The notes below the pieces were generated by a model, which was not told the DNA's origin, did no database searches, and was given only the letters and a program-made list of their open reading frames with translations. DNA of 64,000 nt from Wylensekiella montiformis (GTDB lineage: Bacteria > Bacillota > Negativicutes > Selenomonadales > Selenomonadaceae), in assembly GCF_009697385.1 (NCBI RefSeq), contig NZ_VUNL01000005.1, forward strand, positions 62,001 to 126,000, in the 5' to 3' direction. This document shows positions 24,546-32,867 of the stretch, in pieces; positions within the stretch are counted from its first letter, which is position 1; each line of letters begins with the position of its first letter. The position numbers and the translations under genes were made by a program.

Positions 24546-25523
24546 ATGGAAAAACAAGCATTATATGACTTTGTGGCCGGCCGCACGGCGGACTGCCGCA
24601 TCCTTGTCGTCGGCGATGTGATGCTCGACAAATACTATTACGGCGAGGTCACCCGGATCTCGCCGGAAGCGCCGGTGCCGATCACGCATGTGACCAGCGC
24701 AAAGGAAACGCTGGGCGGCGCGGCCAACGTCGCGCATAACCTCGCCCGGCTCGGCTGTCAGATCGCGATTGCCGGCTTTGTCGGCGATGATTTTCACTGC
24801 CAGAGCCTGCTCGATCAATTCACTGCGCGCGGCATTGACTACAAGGGGCTGATTCATACCGACCGGCCGACCACCACCAAACTGCGCGTCATCGGCGGGC
24901 ATCAGCAGATGATGCGGCTGGACTTCGAGGAAGCCGAGCCGATAGAAGGCCCCTTTGCCGAGCGGCTGCTCAACGTCGTGCGCCAAAAGCTCGGCGAGGG
25001 GATCGATGCCGTCATTCTCTCGGACTATGGCAAAGGCGCCTGCACCCCGGCAACCTGCCAACGGATCATCGAACTCTGCCGCGGACAGAACGTCCCCGTC
25101 GTCATCGACCCGAAGGGATCGGACTGGGAGAAATACGCCGGCGCGGACTGCATCACGCCGAACCTCAAGGAACTCAATGAGATTTTGCCCGCGCCGATCA
25201 AAAACGAGGATGAAGCCGTCGAAAAAGCGGCGCGCTATGCGATGCGCAAATATCGAATCCGGACCATGGCGGCGACCCGCTCGGAAAAGGGCCTTTCCTT
25301 TGTGCAGGACAAAGAGGCCGAGCACATCCCGACCCGGGCGCAGGAAGTCTTTGACGTGTCCGGCGCCGGAGATACGGTCATTGCCGTGTTGGCCCTCGGG
25401 CTGGCCGGCGGCATCGACGCGGTGGCCAGCGCCTACATGGCCAATCTCGCCGCCAGTGTAGTCGTTGCCAAACTCGGCACCTACGCCATCAGCAGGGAAG
25501 AACTGCTGGACGTTTTGAAATAA
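24546..25523 (+). CDS. hldA: D-glycero-beta-D-manno-heptose-7-phosphate kinase (RfaE1/HldA)
   Basis: The 325-residue kinase is the close match to HldE domain I: VVGDVMLDKYYYGEVTRISP, GGAANVAHNLARLG, VILSDYGKGACTP, IDPKGSDWEKYAGADCITPN and DVSGAGDTVIAVL. It makes heptose 1,7-bisphosphate for the ADP-heptose pathway. Start at 24546 with AAGGGAG 5 bases upstream. It lies 5 kb from its partner rfaE2, with paralogue A of the kinase at 18741 in between them and the start of the operon. HldD and GmhB follow. Confidence 0.9.
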   Translation: MEKQALYDFVAGRTADCRILVVGDVMLDKYYYGEVTRISPEAPVPITHVTSAKETLGGAANVAHNLARLGCQIAIAGFVGDDFHCQSLLDQFTARGIDYKGLIHTDRPTTTKLRVIGGHQQMMRLDFEEAEPIEGPFAERLLNVVRQKLGEGIDAVILSDYGKGACTPATCQRIIELCRGQNVPVVIDPKGSDWEKYAGADCITPNLKELNEILPAPIKNEDEAVEKAARYAMRKYRIRTMAATRSEKGLSFVQDKEAEHIPTRAQEVFDVSGAGDTVIAVLALGLAGGIDAVASAYMANLAASVVVAKLGTYAISREELLDVLK

Positions 25524-25580
25524 ACTGTTTTCTGCATGAACGCTCCCGCAAAGGAGAAGGGATAAGGAGGAATCCGTTTT

Positions 25581-26567
25581 ATGATTATCGTAACCGGAGG
25601 CGCCGGATTCATCGGCAGCAACATCGTCAAGGAACTCAACCGTCGCGGCCGCACGGACATCCTGATCGTCGACGATCTCAAGGATGGACAGAACTACAAA
25701 AACCTGCGCGGTCTGCACTTTATCGACTATCAGTACAAAGATGATTTTCTGCAGAGCATCGAAAATGACGACTTCGATGGCACGGACATCGACGCCGTCT
25801 TTCACGAGGGCGCCTGCTCCGACACCATGGAGTACGATGTCAATTTCATGATGCGCGTCAACTACGAGTATTCCAAATCGCTGCTGCATTTCTGCCTGCA
25901 GCACCGCATACCGTTCCTGTATGCTTCATCGGCATCCACCTATGGCAGCGGGAAAAACGGCTTCCGCGAGGGCGATGAATGTGAGGATGCGCTGAACCCG
26001 TATGCCTTCTCCAAGCTGGCCTTTGACCGCTATGTTCGTCAGGTCATGCCCGAGGCGCACAGCCAGATCGTCGGACTCAAATACTTCAACGTCTACGGCC
26101 CGCAGGAACACCACAAGGGAAAGATGGCCTCCATCTTTTACCAGCTCTACAATCAGATCAACGAATCGGGCAAGGTCCGCCTCTTCAAGGGCTGGGGCGA
26201 TATTCAGGGCAAGCCGGTCCGGGACGGTGAGCAGCGCCGCGACTTCGTCTACGTCAAGGACGTCGTAAACGTCAACCTCTGGTTCTGGGAGAACAAGGGG
26301 GAAAGCGGCATTTACAACTGCGGCACCGGACATGCTCACAGCTACAATGAAGTGGCGCAGGCCGTCATTGATGCGATGGGCAAAGGCGAAATCACCTATC
26401 GCGAATTCCCGGAAGTCCTCAAGGGCAAATACCAGAACTACACGGAAGCTGATCCGGCGAACCTGCTGGCCGCCGGCTACGACCAGGGCTTCACCGATAT
26501 GGAAGCGGCCGTAAAGGAATACGTCGACTTCCTCGATCAGGGCGGTTATTTTGAGTATGGCAAATAA
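25581..26567 (+). CDS. hldD: ADP-L-glycero-D-manno-heptose 6-epimerase
   Basis: Epimerises ADP-D-glycero- to ADP-L-glycero-D-manno-heptose, the donor for the heptosyltransferases. The 328-residue extended SDR has IIVTGGAGFIGSNIVKELN (NADP-binding), FHEGACSDTMEYD (a family hallmark), the ASSASTYGSG loop, NPYAFSKLAFDRYV (Tyr-x3-Lys) and GLKYFNVYGPQEHHKG. Strong GGAGG before the ATG. The gene overlaps gmhB by about 11 bases. Confidence 0.95.
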   Translation: MIIVTGGAGFIGSNIVKELNRRGRTDILIVDDLKDGQNYKNLRGLHFIDYQYKDDFLQSIENDDFDGTDIDAVFHEGACSDTMEYDVNFMMRVNYEYSKSLLHFCLQHRIPFLYASSASTYGSGKNGFREGDECEDALNPYAFSKLAFDRYVRQVMPEAHSQIVGLKYFNVYGPQEHHKGKMASIFYQLYNQINESGKVRLFKGWGDIQGKPVRDGEQRRDFVYVKDVVNVNLWFWENKGESGIYNCGTGHAHSYNEVAQAVIDAMGKGEITYREFPEVLKGKYQNYTEADPANLLAAGYDQGFTDMEAAVKEYVDFLDQGGYFEYGK

Positions 26568-27147
26568 AAAGCCTTCCCTGCTGACAGTGTCTTCGGCGCG
26601 TAAAGCCTTCCCCTTTGGGGAAGGTGGCAGCCGCAGGCTGACGGATGAGGCCCCCCGAAAGGCGGTCTTTTTCGACCGCGACGGTACCCTGAACGTAGAC
26701 ATTCACTATCTCCACCGCCCCGAGGACTTCATCTGGATCCCCGGCGCGAAAGAAGCCATAAAATACGTCAATGACAAGGGCTGCCTTGCCATCCTCGTGA
26801 CGAACCAGTCCGGCGTAGCCCGCGGCTACTATCCGGAAGAAGACGTAAAGACCGTCTACGACTGGATGAACGCGGAACTTGCCGGAATCGGAGCGCATCT
26901 CGATGCGCTCTACTACTGTCCGCATCACCCAGAGGCAAAGCTCCCCGCGTACCGCAAGGTCTGCAGCTGCCGCAAGCCCGCCACCGGCATGATAGACCGC
27001 GCCTGTGCGAAGTACCAAATTGACCGGTCGAAATCGTATTTCGTCGGCGACAGCGATGGCGACATGGAATGTGCCGCAAGAGCAGGCCTGACAGGTATTC
27101 GCTATCGCTCCGGCAGCCTGCTCGCCTGCGTAAAAGGCAGGCTGTGA
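26557..27147 (+). CDS. gmhB: D-glycero-D-manno-heptose 1,7-bisphosphate phosphatase with repeat-derived N-terminus
   Basis: HAD phosphatase removing the 7-phosphate of heptose 1,7-bisphosphate. Catalytic FFDRDGTLN, VTNQSGVARG, the zinc motif CPHHPEA...CSCRKP and FVGDSDGDMECAARAG are all present. Normal GmhB starts a few residues before the DRDGT motif; here about 35 extra residues precede it, encoded largely by the palindromic repeat at 26604-26650 (AFPFGEGGSRRLTDEA). No ATG, GTG or TTG start occurs between the repeat and the catalytic motif, so it is translated. Start is uncertain: ATG 26557, TTG 26551 or GTG 26587. It overlaps hldD. Confidence 0.87.
   Translation: MANKKPSLLTVSSARKAFPFGEGGSRRLTDEAPRKAVFFDRDGTLNVDIHYLHRPEDFIWIPGAKEAIKYVNDKGCLAILVTNQSGVARGYYPEEDVKTVYDWMNAELAGIGAHLDALYYCPHHPEAKLPAYRKVCSCRKPATGMIDRACAKYQIDRSKSYFVGDSDGDMECAARAGLTGIRYRSGSLLACVKGRL
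26604..26650. repeat. Dispersed palindromic repeat, copy 3, inside gmhB
   Basis: GCCTTCCCC-ttt-GGGGAAGG, GTGGC, the small stem AGCCGCAGGCT, then GACGGATGAGG. It is the best-formed copy in the window and is read in frame as the N-terminal extension of GmhB. Confidence 0.75.
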
Positions 27148-27203
27148 AGATGTGCTTCGATTATGCAGCAACGGGACTTTTAAACAGCATAGTATGGCAT
27201 GGA

Positions 27204-27272
27204 AGACAGGAAAAGGCTCCTGTCTGGTTATAGATAGAAAATGCTCTATCCTGTAGGATAGGGTATTTTTTA
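27204..27272 (+). terminator. Terminator of the LPS inner-core operon
   Basis: A first stem AGACAGGA/TCCTGTCT (27204-27225) is followed by a 12-bp stem (27241-27252 with 27255-27266) with a 2-base loop and T6 from 27265. It cleanly separates the GC-rich inner-core operon from the AT-rich cluster. Confidence 0.85.
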
Positions 27273-27317
27273 TTGGCTTATAACTTGTAAGCAGCTAAAA
27301 TAGAAGCGGTAAGTTAT

Positions 27318-27489
27318 ATGCTTTGGGTTATAAGCTTGGGGGGGGAACAGAACGCTTTATCGATAATCAGCGGATTGTGGGGGCAATTCCCGATATGATG
27401 GATGAAGCGGTGGATTTTGGGAAGTTTTTTTGGGGGGCATATGGTATAATAATATGTTGGAGATTCAATTGGTATAAAGGAGTTCGTTT
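27318..27489 (+). other. G8 tract and a short frame open only with seven G
   Basis: From ATG 27318 the frame runs MLWVISLGG and stops at about 27399 with the eight G (27338-27345) present. With one G fewer it stays open to about 27501 and reads TERFIDNQRIVGAIPDMMDE, which looks protein-like. I do not recognise it; it may be a gene remnant or a slippage-controlled small gene. The region also has the inverted repeats ATAACTT/AAGTTAT and GCTTATAAC/GTTATAAGC. Otherwise 27273-27489 holds only the promoter of the next gene. Confidence 0.3.
27442..27450 (+). promoter_or_regulatory. Extended -10 promoter of the outer-core/O-antigen cluster
   Basis: TGGTATAAT, a perfect extended -10, 39 bases before the ATG at 27490. 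It follows a T7 and G6 run; no -35 is seen. It probably starts the long co-directional polysaccharide transcript. Confidence 0.65.
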
Positions 27490-28251
27490 ATGCCTGAATT
27501 AGCTGTATTGATTTTAACGAAAAACGAAGAGGCAAACATTGAAGGATGCATCAAGAGCGTCGCATTTGCGGATGAGATTGTTGTGATAGATTCCGGCAGT
27601 ACGGATGCAACACAGGCCAAAGCAGAAGCGTTAGGCGCTCGCTTTGTGGTTCATCCCATGGGAGAAACTGGATTTGCGGGGCAGCGCAATTTCGCGCTTA
27701 CTCAGACCAAGGCAGAATGGGTGTTGTTTTTGGATGCAGACGAGCGAATCGTTCCGAGTGCTGTGGAAACGATTGGCCGCATTGTGTCAGAAAATATTCC
27801 TATGGCTTACCGGATGCAGCGGAAAAATGTGGTCATGGGAAAGATGATGCATCATGGTGGACACCGGCCTGATTATGTAGCACGGTTTTATCCGCGTACG
27901 GGGATAAAGTGGCATGGCCGCGTTCATGAGGGGATAGATACAGATTTGGCGATAAAGGATTTGCCAAACTGCATTTATCATTACACCTATACGACTTGGC
28001 AGCAATATTTTGCGAAAACCAATCATTATACTTCACTGTCTGCGCAGAGCATGTTTGCGCGACGTAAAAAAATCAGCAGCATAAGTGTGTTATCGCATGC
28101 TTTTTTTGCCTTCATAAAATCGTATATCTTGAAACAAGGATTCCGTGATGGCTATTTAGGGTTGGTTATGTCAATCTTGGCGGCTGTGGCAGCAATGATG
28201 AAATATCTGAAGCTGCAAAATCTATATCGGTTAGAAAACGAAACGAATTGA
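27490..28251 (+). CDS. Family 2 glycosyltransferase (WaaE/KdtX-like)
   Basis: A 253-residue GT-A transferase: LAVLILTKNEEANIEGCIKS at the N-terminus, VVIDSGSTDAT, the metal-binding FLDADER near 82 and ARFYPRTGIKWHGRVHE near 137. The HGRVHE block is typical of the WaaE group, which adds glucose to the LPS heptose region. A hydrophobic helix near 215-240 may tether it to the membrane. AAAGGAG 6 bases before the ATG. First gene of the cluster, next to the heptose operon, which fits a core-extension role. Confidence 0.85.
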   Translation: MPELAVLILTKNEEANIEGCIKSVAFADEIVVIDSGSTDATQAKAEALGARFVVHPMGETGFAGQRNFALTQTKAEWVLFLDADERIVPSAVETIGRIVSENIPMAYRMQRKNVVMGKMMHHGGHRPDYVARFYPRTGIKWHGRVHEGIDTDLAIKDLPNCIYHYTYTTWQQYFAKTNHYTSLSAQSMFARRKKISSISVLSHAFFAFIKSYILKQGFRDGYLGLVMSILAAVAAMMKYLKLQNLYRLENETN

Positions 28252-28264
28252 TGGAGGAAATATT

Positions 28265-29347
28265 TTGCGTTTGATACAGATTGCCCATGCACTTACGTTG
28301 CACGATGGCGCGAGTAAGTTTGTTCAAAAATTGGATGGAATGTTTCAAAAGTTGGGGTATGATACGGAAATATTCGCGCATAAGCTGGATGAACGGATAC
28401 AGAATGACCATATCCAGACAATGGACAAATTTGATGGGACGGCAGAGGATATCGTCATTTACCATATGACGACGGGGACGTCGTTCAATAAATGGGTGGC
28501 AAACTATCCGCATCGCATCGTCCTATACTATCACAACATTACGCCAGCCAAATTCTTTTTTGGCAATGCCTGGGGGTCATGGTTGAAATGTATCCAAGGA
28601 CGGCGACAGCTCAAGTCGATTGTGAAGAATACCTTCTATGCGTGGGGGGCTTCGGAATATTCCTGTGAAGAACTGCGTGCTTTAGGGATTCGTGAGGCAA
28701 AACCATTGGCGGCCATCGTTGAACCGGAAAAGTTCCTAGAGCGTCCCCTGGTGCAGGCTATCTACGATAAATACCATGATGGAAAATTGAATCTGTTGAT
28801 TGTAGGGCGCGGAGTTCCGCATAAGAAACAGGATGAAGCAATCGAGATCGTAAGATATTACAAAGAACATATCAATCCTAAGGTTCGCCTGATTATTGTG
28901 GGGAATATGAAACCATCCTTTGCCAAGAAACTTCATCGGATGGTAGAGCAATATAAGATGCAAAATGACGTCGTATTTGCGGGCAGTGTATCCAATGATG
29001 AACTTTGTACTTGGTATCGGGTAGCTGATGCACTGTTATGCCTGAGTGAGCATGAGGGATTCTGTGTGCCGCTGGTAGAGGCAATGGTGTTTGATAAACC
29101 GGTATTTGCCTATGCAGCAGCGGCAGTGCCGGAGACAGTAGGCAGGGCTGGCGTTATATTGTCGGATAAAGATCCGGAGAAAACAGCCCGGATCATTCAT
29201 GCCACCTTGGAAGACGAAGCCGTCATGAAACAGTTAGCAGAAGAGCGGTGCTGCAGATTGAAAGAGCTATCCTATGAGAATATCTTTGCGCAGGTTAAAC
29301 AGGACATTGCTCATATCGTATCTCGTTGGGGAGAGAATAACAAATAA
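28265..29347 (+). CDS. Family 4 glycosyltransferase
   Basis: A 360-residue GT-B enzyme. The nucleotide-binding C-terminal half has LLIVGRGVPHKKQDEAIEIV near 178, ADALLCLSEHEGFCVPLVEA near 255 (the EX7E-type motif) and DKPVFAYAAAAVPETVG. The N-terminal half begins IQIAHALTLHDGASKFVQKL and contains the LYYHNITPAKFF acceptor-side motif seen in mannosyl-type GT4 enzymes. It starts at TTG 28265 with GGAGGAA 6 bases upstream; no better start is available. Substrate unknown. Confidence 0.82.
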   Translation: MRLIQIAHALTLHDGASKFVQKLDGMFQKLGYDTEIFAHKLDERIQNDHIQTMDKFDGTAEDIVIYHMTTGTSFNKWVANYPHRIVLYYHNITPAKFFFGNAWGSWLKCIQGRRQLKSIVKNTFYAWGASEYSCEELRALGIREAKPLAAIVEPEKFLERPLVQAIYDKYHDGKLNLLIVGRGVPHKKQDEAIEIVRYYKEHINPKVRLIIVGNMKPSFAKKLHRMVEQYKMQNDVVFAGSVSNDELCTWYRVADALLCLSEHEGFCVPLVEAMVFDKPVFAYAAAAVPETVGRAGVILSDKDPEKTARIIHATLEDEAVMKQLAEERCCRLKELSYENIFAQVKQDIAHIVSRWGENNK

Positions 29348-29363
29348 AGCGGAGGAATCAGCG

Positions 29364-30281
29364 TTGGAAAGTTATATTACGATTGGTAAGAGAATCTATC
29401 GGACAGAAGTTTTGCGCGAGGCAAGGCGGTTAGTTATTTTTGTGGGGAGATGTCTCTTCAATCGGAAGCGGATGAAAAAACTGGATGCTTTTTTTCATCG
29501 GAATGAACTCACGGAGAAATTTATTGAAGAATACCCCTATGCTTATGAGCAGCCAACGCGTGCATTCTTTTATAATAAATCGAATTTTAATGAGAGAGCA
29601 GAACTCTTGGAGAACCATATTGATTTCCTGCAGAAAATATTCCGGCCGGAAGTATTCCTGAAATTCTATCGGTATGAAGACCAGAATATCTGGGAAAATA
29701 CGGGAGAAGGAGAGCCCCTTCATTTGGCACTCTATTTTGAGCCAGGGCAGCGAAAAGAAGGCTTGCTGTCGATCGTTCTTCGCCGTGAGAATGAGCGGCC
29801 GCTTTACCAGATGATTTTTTGGATTGCTCCGAATAAAGATGGCGAATGGTCCCTTTGGATTGGGGCTATGCAGGGGCCGAATTTAGAGAATGCAAAAGAG
29901 GTAATCAAAAAAATCACGAAGCAGTGTCATGCATACCGGACAAAGAATCTCATCCTTCATGCAACCCAGGAGGCTGCCCGTGCAATGGGATTGAAGCATA
30001 TTTATGCTGTGACGAATCATGGCTATTATGCCAATAACCATGTACGCCGTGACCGCAAACTCAAGACAGATTTCAGCAAGTTTTGGGAAGAATCGGGCGG
30101 GACACTGTGCAAGGATGAACGATTCTATGAGTTGCCAATGGTGGAATACCGCAAAACAATGGAAGAAGTGCCGACCCGTAAACGGGCTGTATATCGTCGC
30201 CGCTTTGCCTTGATGGATGAGATTGATGATGCTATCTTGAAAAATATCAAGGCAATGATGAAGGAGCAGGATCATGTATAA
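29364..30281 (+). CDS. VirK/YbjX (DUF535) family protein
   Basis: A 305-residue protein with the DUF535 hallmarks: FYRYEDQNIWENTGEGEP near 110, HLALYFEP, IWIG-type GEWSLWIGAMQGP near 175, QEAARAMGLKHIYAVTNHGYY near 220 and the C-terminal RKRAVYRRRFALMDEI. Family members (VirK, Mig-14-adjacent, YbjX) are linked to outer-membrane and LPS-related stress or surface display, but the biochemical role is unknown. TTG start at 29364 with GGAGGAA 6 bases before; the frame is open further upstream into the previous gene, which I reject. It overlaps the next gene by 8 bases. Confidence 0.83.
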   Translation: MESYITIGKRIYRTEVLREARRLVIFVGRCLFNRKRMKKLDAFFHRNELTEKFIEEYPYAYEQPTRAFFYNKSNFNERAELLENHIDFLQKIFRPEVFLKFYRYEDQNIWENTGEGEPLHLALYFEPGQRKEGLLSIVLRRENERPLYQMIFWIAPNKDGEWSLWIGAMQGPNLENAKEVIKKITKQCHAYRTKNLILHATQEAARAMGLKHIYAVTNHGYYANNHVRRDRKLKTDFSKFWEESGGTLCKDERFYELPMVEYRKTMEEVPTRKRAVYRRRFALMDEIDDAILKNIKAMMKEQDHV

Positions 30282-31227
30282 GTTCGAGGAGTATCTTAAA
30301 AATCATCGCGTCTTGATTTTAGATGGTTCGAAGCGAATGGCAAAATATCCGAATGTTACCTTGGACCGCATCTATCGTCCTTTGAAGAATAAATGGGATC
30401 GTGACTGGCGCAAGGTTTATGAGCATGTCAGCTTCTTAAAAAATCGTAAGCAATGGTATGGCGAGTGGTCAAAAAACGCGGAAGGGTACGATATGGGGAT
30501 ATTCATCAACGGCATTCGTGGCCGAGATGTGATTGAGTATTTTCGTGAGAAAAATCCCAATGCGCGTATCATCATGTATTACGAAACACCGGTGGAGAAA
30601 CGAAACAAACCGAAGGATTATCAAGGATTAGGGGTTGAGTTCGTTTCCTTTGACCGCGATAATTGTGAAGAATGGGGAATGAAGTACTCGCATTTCTATT
30701 ATGATTACTATGATGGGACAATTGAGGATATCCGTGAAGAACAAAAAGACTTTGAAGTCGTCAACGACATCTATTTCTGTGGATACGATAAGCATAGATT
30801 GGAATACTTGATTGAACTCCAGAATCGTTTTAATAAATTAGGACTCAGCAATGAGATGGTGGTAGTACGGACCCCGCACAAGCGATATGCCAAGAAGTTT
30901 GAAAAATACTTGTCACCGGGGCGGTTCCCCTATCGTGTATTGGCGGAGGGAATCTATAAGTCGAAGGCAATCCTTGATATTGTAGAACCTGGCCAACGAG
31001 GAATTACGTTGCGTCCGATGGAGTCGATATTCTTCCGCAAGAAACTTATTACGAATAACCCGGATGTTGTCAACTATGACTTCTATCGTAAAAATAATAT
31101 CTTTATCATTGGACAGCAGCCGTTAGAGGAAATAAGAGAGTTCTTGGATGTACCGTATGAAGATGTGCCTATTGAAATTGTTCGAAATTATACGGTGGAA
31201 GCTTGGATGGAACGTTTTTTTGAATAG
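30274..31227 (+). CDS. Glycosyltransferase-like polysaccharide protein of unclear family
   Basis: A 317-residue cytoplasmic protein. The C-terminal part (KSKAILDIVEPGQRGITLRP, MESIFFRKKLITNNPDVVNY, DFYRKNNIFIIG) resembles the end of GT-B-like proteins common in LPS and capsule clusters, where an E in the ITLRPMES segment would contact the donor. The N-terminal region (FEEYLKNHRVLILDGSKRMA, DMGIFINGIRGRDVIEYFRE) looks like a Rossmann-type domain. I cannot assign a CAZy family or substrate. Coupled to the DUF535 gene by an 8-base overlap. Confidence 0.6.
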   Translation: MYKFEEYLKNHRVLILDGSKRMAKYPNVTLDRIYRPLKNKWDRDWRKVYEHVSFLKNRKQWYGEWSKNAEGYDMGIFINGIRGRDVIEYFREKNPNARIIMYYETPVEKRNKPKDYQGLGVEFVSFDRDNCEEWGMKYSHFYYDYYDGTIEDIREEQKDFEVVNDIYFCGYDKHRLEYLIELQNRFNKLGLSNEMVVVRTPHKRYAKKFEKYLSPGRFPYRVLAEGIYKSKAILDIVEPGQRGITLRPMESIFFRKKLITNNPDVVNYDFYRKNNIFIIGQQPLEEIREFLDVPYEDVPIEIVRNYTVEAWMERFFE

Positions 31228-31240
31228 ATAAGGTGTTTTT

Positions 31241-31861
31241 ATGAATATAATGAAATGGATATTTCATAAAAGTTATCGTCGTCAAATGGAATGGCGAAAA
31301 CGGAATAAACATAATTATACAACATTGGTTAATCCGAGTGCATTAAATAATGTTCATGTTGGAAAGATGACGTATGGACCAATTAATGCGCAATGTTTCG
31401 GGAAAAATGATGGTCAATTACATATCGGCCATTTTTGCTCGATTGCTCAAGAGGTGACCTTTTTGTTATCAGGGAACCATAGGATGGACACTGTGTCTAC
31501 CTACCCGTTTGAAGCATACTGTTTTAATGAAGAGGGTGCATCTTTATCCAAAGGTGATATTGTTGTAGGTGATGACGTGTGGATTGGCTATCGATCAACA
31601 ATATTGTCAGGGGTTAAGATTGGGCAGGGAGCAGTGATAGCTGCAGGCTCATTGGTTTTGAAAGATGTTCCTCCTTATGCCATTGTTGGAGGCGTCCCCG
31701 CAAAAGTTATAAAATATAGATTCGATTCTGAGTTAAGAACTTGTATGGAAAAAATAGATTACAATAATATCGATGATAATATTGTTAAAGATAATGAAGA
31801 ATTGTTTCGGAGCCCTATAACAAAAGAAATGCTCATTCGATTGATAGAAAGGTGTATGTAG
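31241..31861 (+). CDS. Hexapeptide-repeat acetyltransferase (CatB/xenobiotic acetyltransferase type)
   Basis: A left-handed beta-helix acyltransferase of 206 residues: [20 protein letters not shown] near 67-86 with the catalytic-type His, then [20 protein letters not shown] and [20 protein letters not shown], and the [12 protein letters not shown]-terminal cap. It probably O- or N-acetylates a sugar nucleotide or glycan unit in this cluster. AT-rich like its neighbours. The acceptor is unknown; it could serve the amino sugar made by the fdt-type genes. Confidence 0.82.
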   Translation: MNIMKWIFHKSYRRQMEWRKRNKHNYTTLVNPSALNNVHVGKMTYGPINAQCFGKNDGQLHIGHFCSIAQEVTFLLSGNHRMDTVSTYPFEAYCFNEEGASLSKGDIVVGDDVWIGYRSTILSGVKIGQGAVIAAGSLVLKDVPPYAIVGGVPAKVIKYRFDSELRTCMEKIDYNNIDDNIVKDNEELFRSPITKEMLIRLIERCM

Positions 31862-31862
31862 A

Positions 31863-32867
31863 ATGATTATAACGCGGACACCATTTCGCATGTCGTTTTT
31901 TGGCGGTGGTACAGATTTGGCGTCGTTTTATGAGGAATATGGTGGAGCCGTATTGTCAACGACCTTCGATAAATATTGTTATGTAAATGTTCGTCATTTA
32001 CCGCCTTTTTTTGATTATCGTACGCATTTGACTTATTCGCAGAAGGAAACGGTAAATTCAATTGATGAGATTGAGCATCCATTAATTCGTGAAGCTATGC
32101 GTTTTTTGGATATCCGCCAGATTCGCCTGCTTTATGATGCGGATTTGCCAGCCCGTACAGGCTTAGGCACCAGCAGTTCATTTGCGGTCGGTATGCTCAA
32201 TGCGTTTTATGCCTTGAAAGGTAAGCAGGTGGATAAGAAGCGCTTGGCTGATGAGGCAATTTATCTGGAGCGTGAGATGTGCAAGGAAGCGGGCGGGATT
32301 CAAGATCAGATTGCCGCAGCGTATGGCGGGTTGAATCGTATCGATATGGATCGCTATGGGTATACGGTAAAACCGATTGTGATTTCGAATCAGCGTAAAC
32401 GCGAGCTCAATGACCGATTGATGTTATTCTTTACAGGTTTTACACGTTTTTCAGCGGAGGTACAGAAAAAGACGAGTCAGAGCATGCCGGAGAAAATCAA
32501 GCAGCTCCTTCACATGAAGGAAATGGTCAATGAGGCGGAAAAAATCCTCATTTCGCGTGGCAGCTTAGATGATTTTGGGCGTTTGCTGCATGAGTCGTGG
32601 CAGTTAAAGCGTGGCCTTTCCGCAGGAATTTCGACGAATGCCATCGATGAGGTATATCAAAAGGCGATGCAGGCTGGTGCTTTAGGTGGCAAGTTACTCG
32701 GTGCAGGTGGCGGTGGATTCTTGCTCTTTTATGTGGAGCCGGAAAAACAGCCTGCGGTACGAGCCGCGCTCAAGGGACTGCTTCATGTTCCGTTCTTGTT
32801 CGAGAGTAGCGGAACGTCTATTGTCCACTACACGGCTGAAGATTATGAGCTGGAGGAAAACAGGTGA
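31863..32867 (+). CDS. hddA: D-glycero-alpha-D-manno-heptose 7-phosphate kinase (HddA-like)
   Basis: GHMP kinase of 334 residues acting at carbon 1 of heptose 7-phosphate on the GDP-heptose route. RTPFRMSFFGGGTDLASFY near residue 5 is the HddA-type opening; the ATP loop is ADLPARTGLGTSSSFAVG near 94; GALGGKLLGAGGGGFLLFY near 277 is GHMP motif 3. It overlaps hddC by 4 bases, the usual pairing. It could also be a related fucokinase/heptokinase, but the hddC neighbour supports the call. Confidence 0.87.
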   Translation: MIITRTPFRMSFFGGGTDLASFYEEYGGAVLSTTFDKYCYVNVRHLPPFFDYRTHLTYSQKETVNSIDEIEHPLIREAMRFLDIRQIRLLYDADLPARTGLGTSSSFAVGMLNAFYALKGKQVDKKRLADEAIYLEREMCKEAGGIQDQIAAAYGGLNRIDMDRYGYTVKPIVISNQRKRELNDRLMLFFTGFTRFSAEVQKKTSQSMPEKIKQLLHMKEMVNEAEKILISRGSLDDFGRLLHESWQLKRGLSAGISTNAIDEVYQKAMQAGALGGKLLGAGGGGFLLFYVEPEKQPAVRAALKGLLHVPFLFESSGTSIVHYTAEDYELEENR

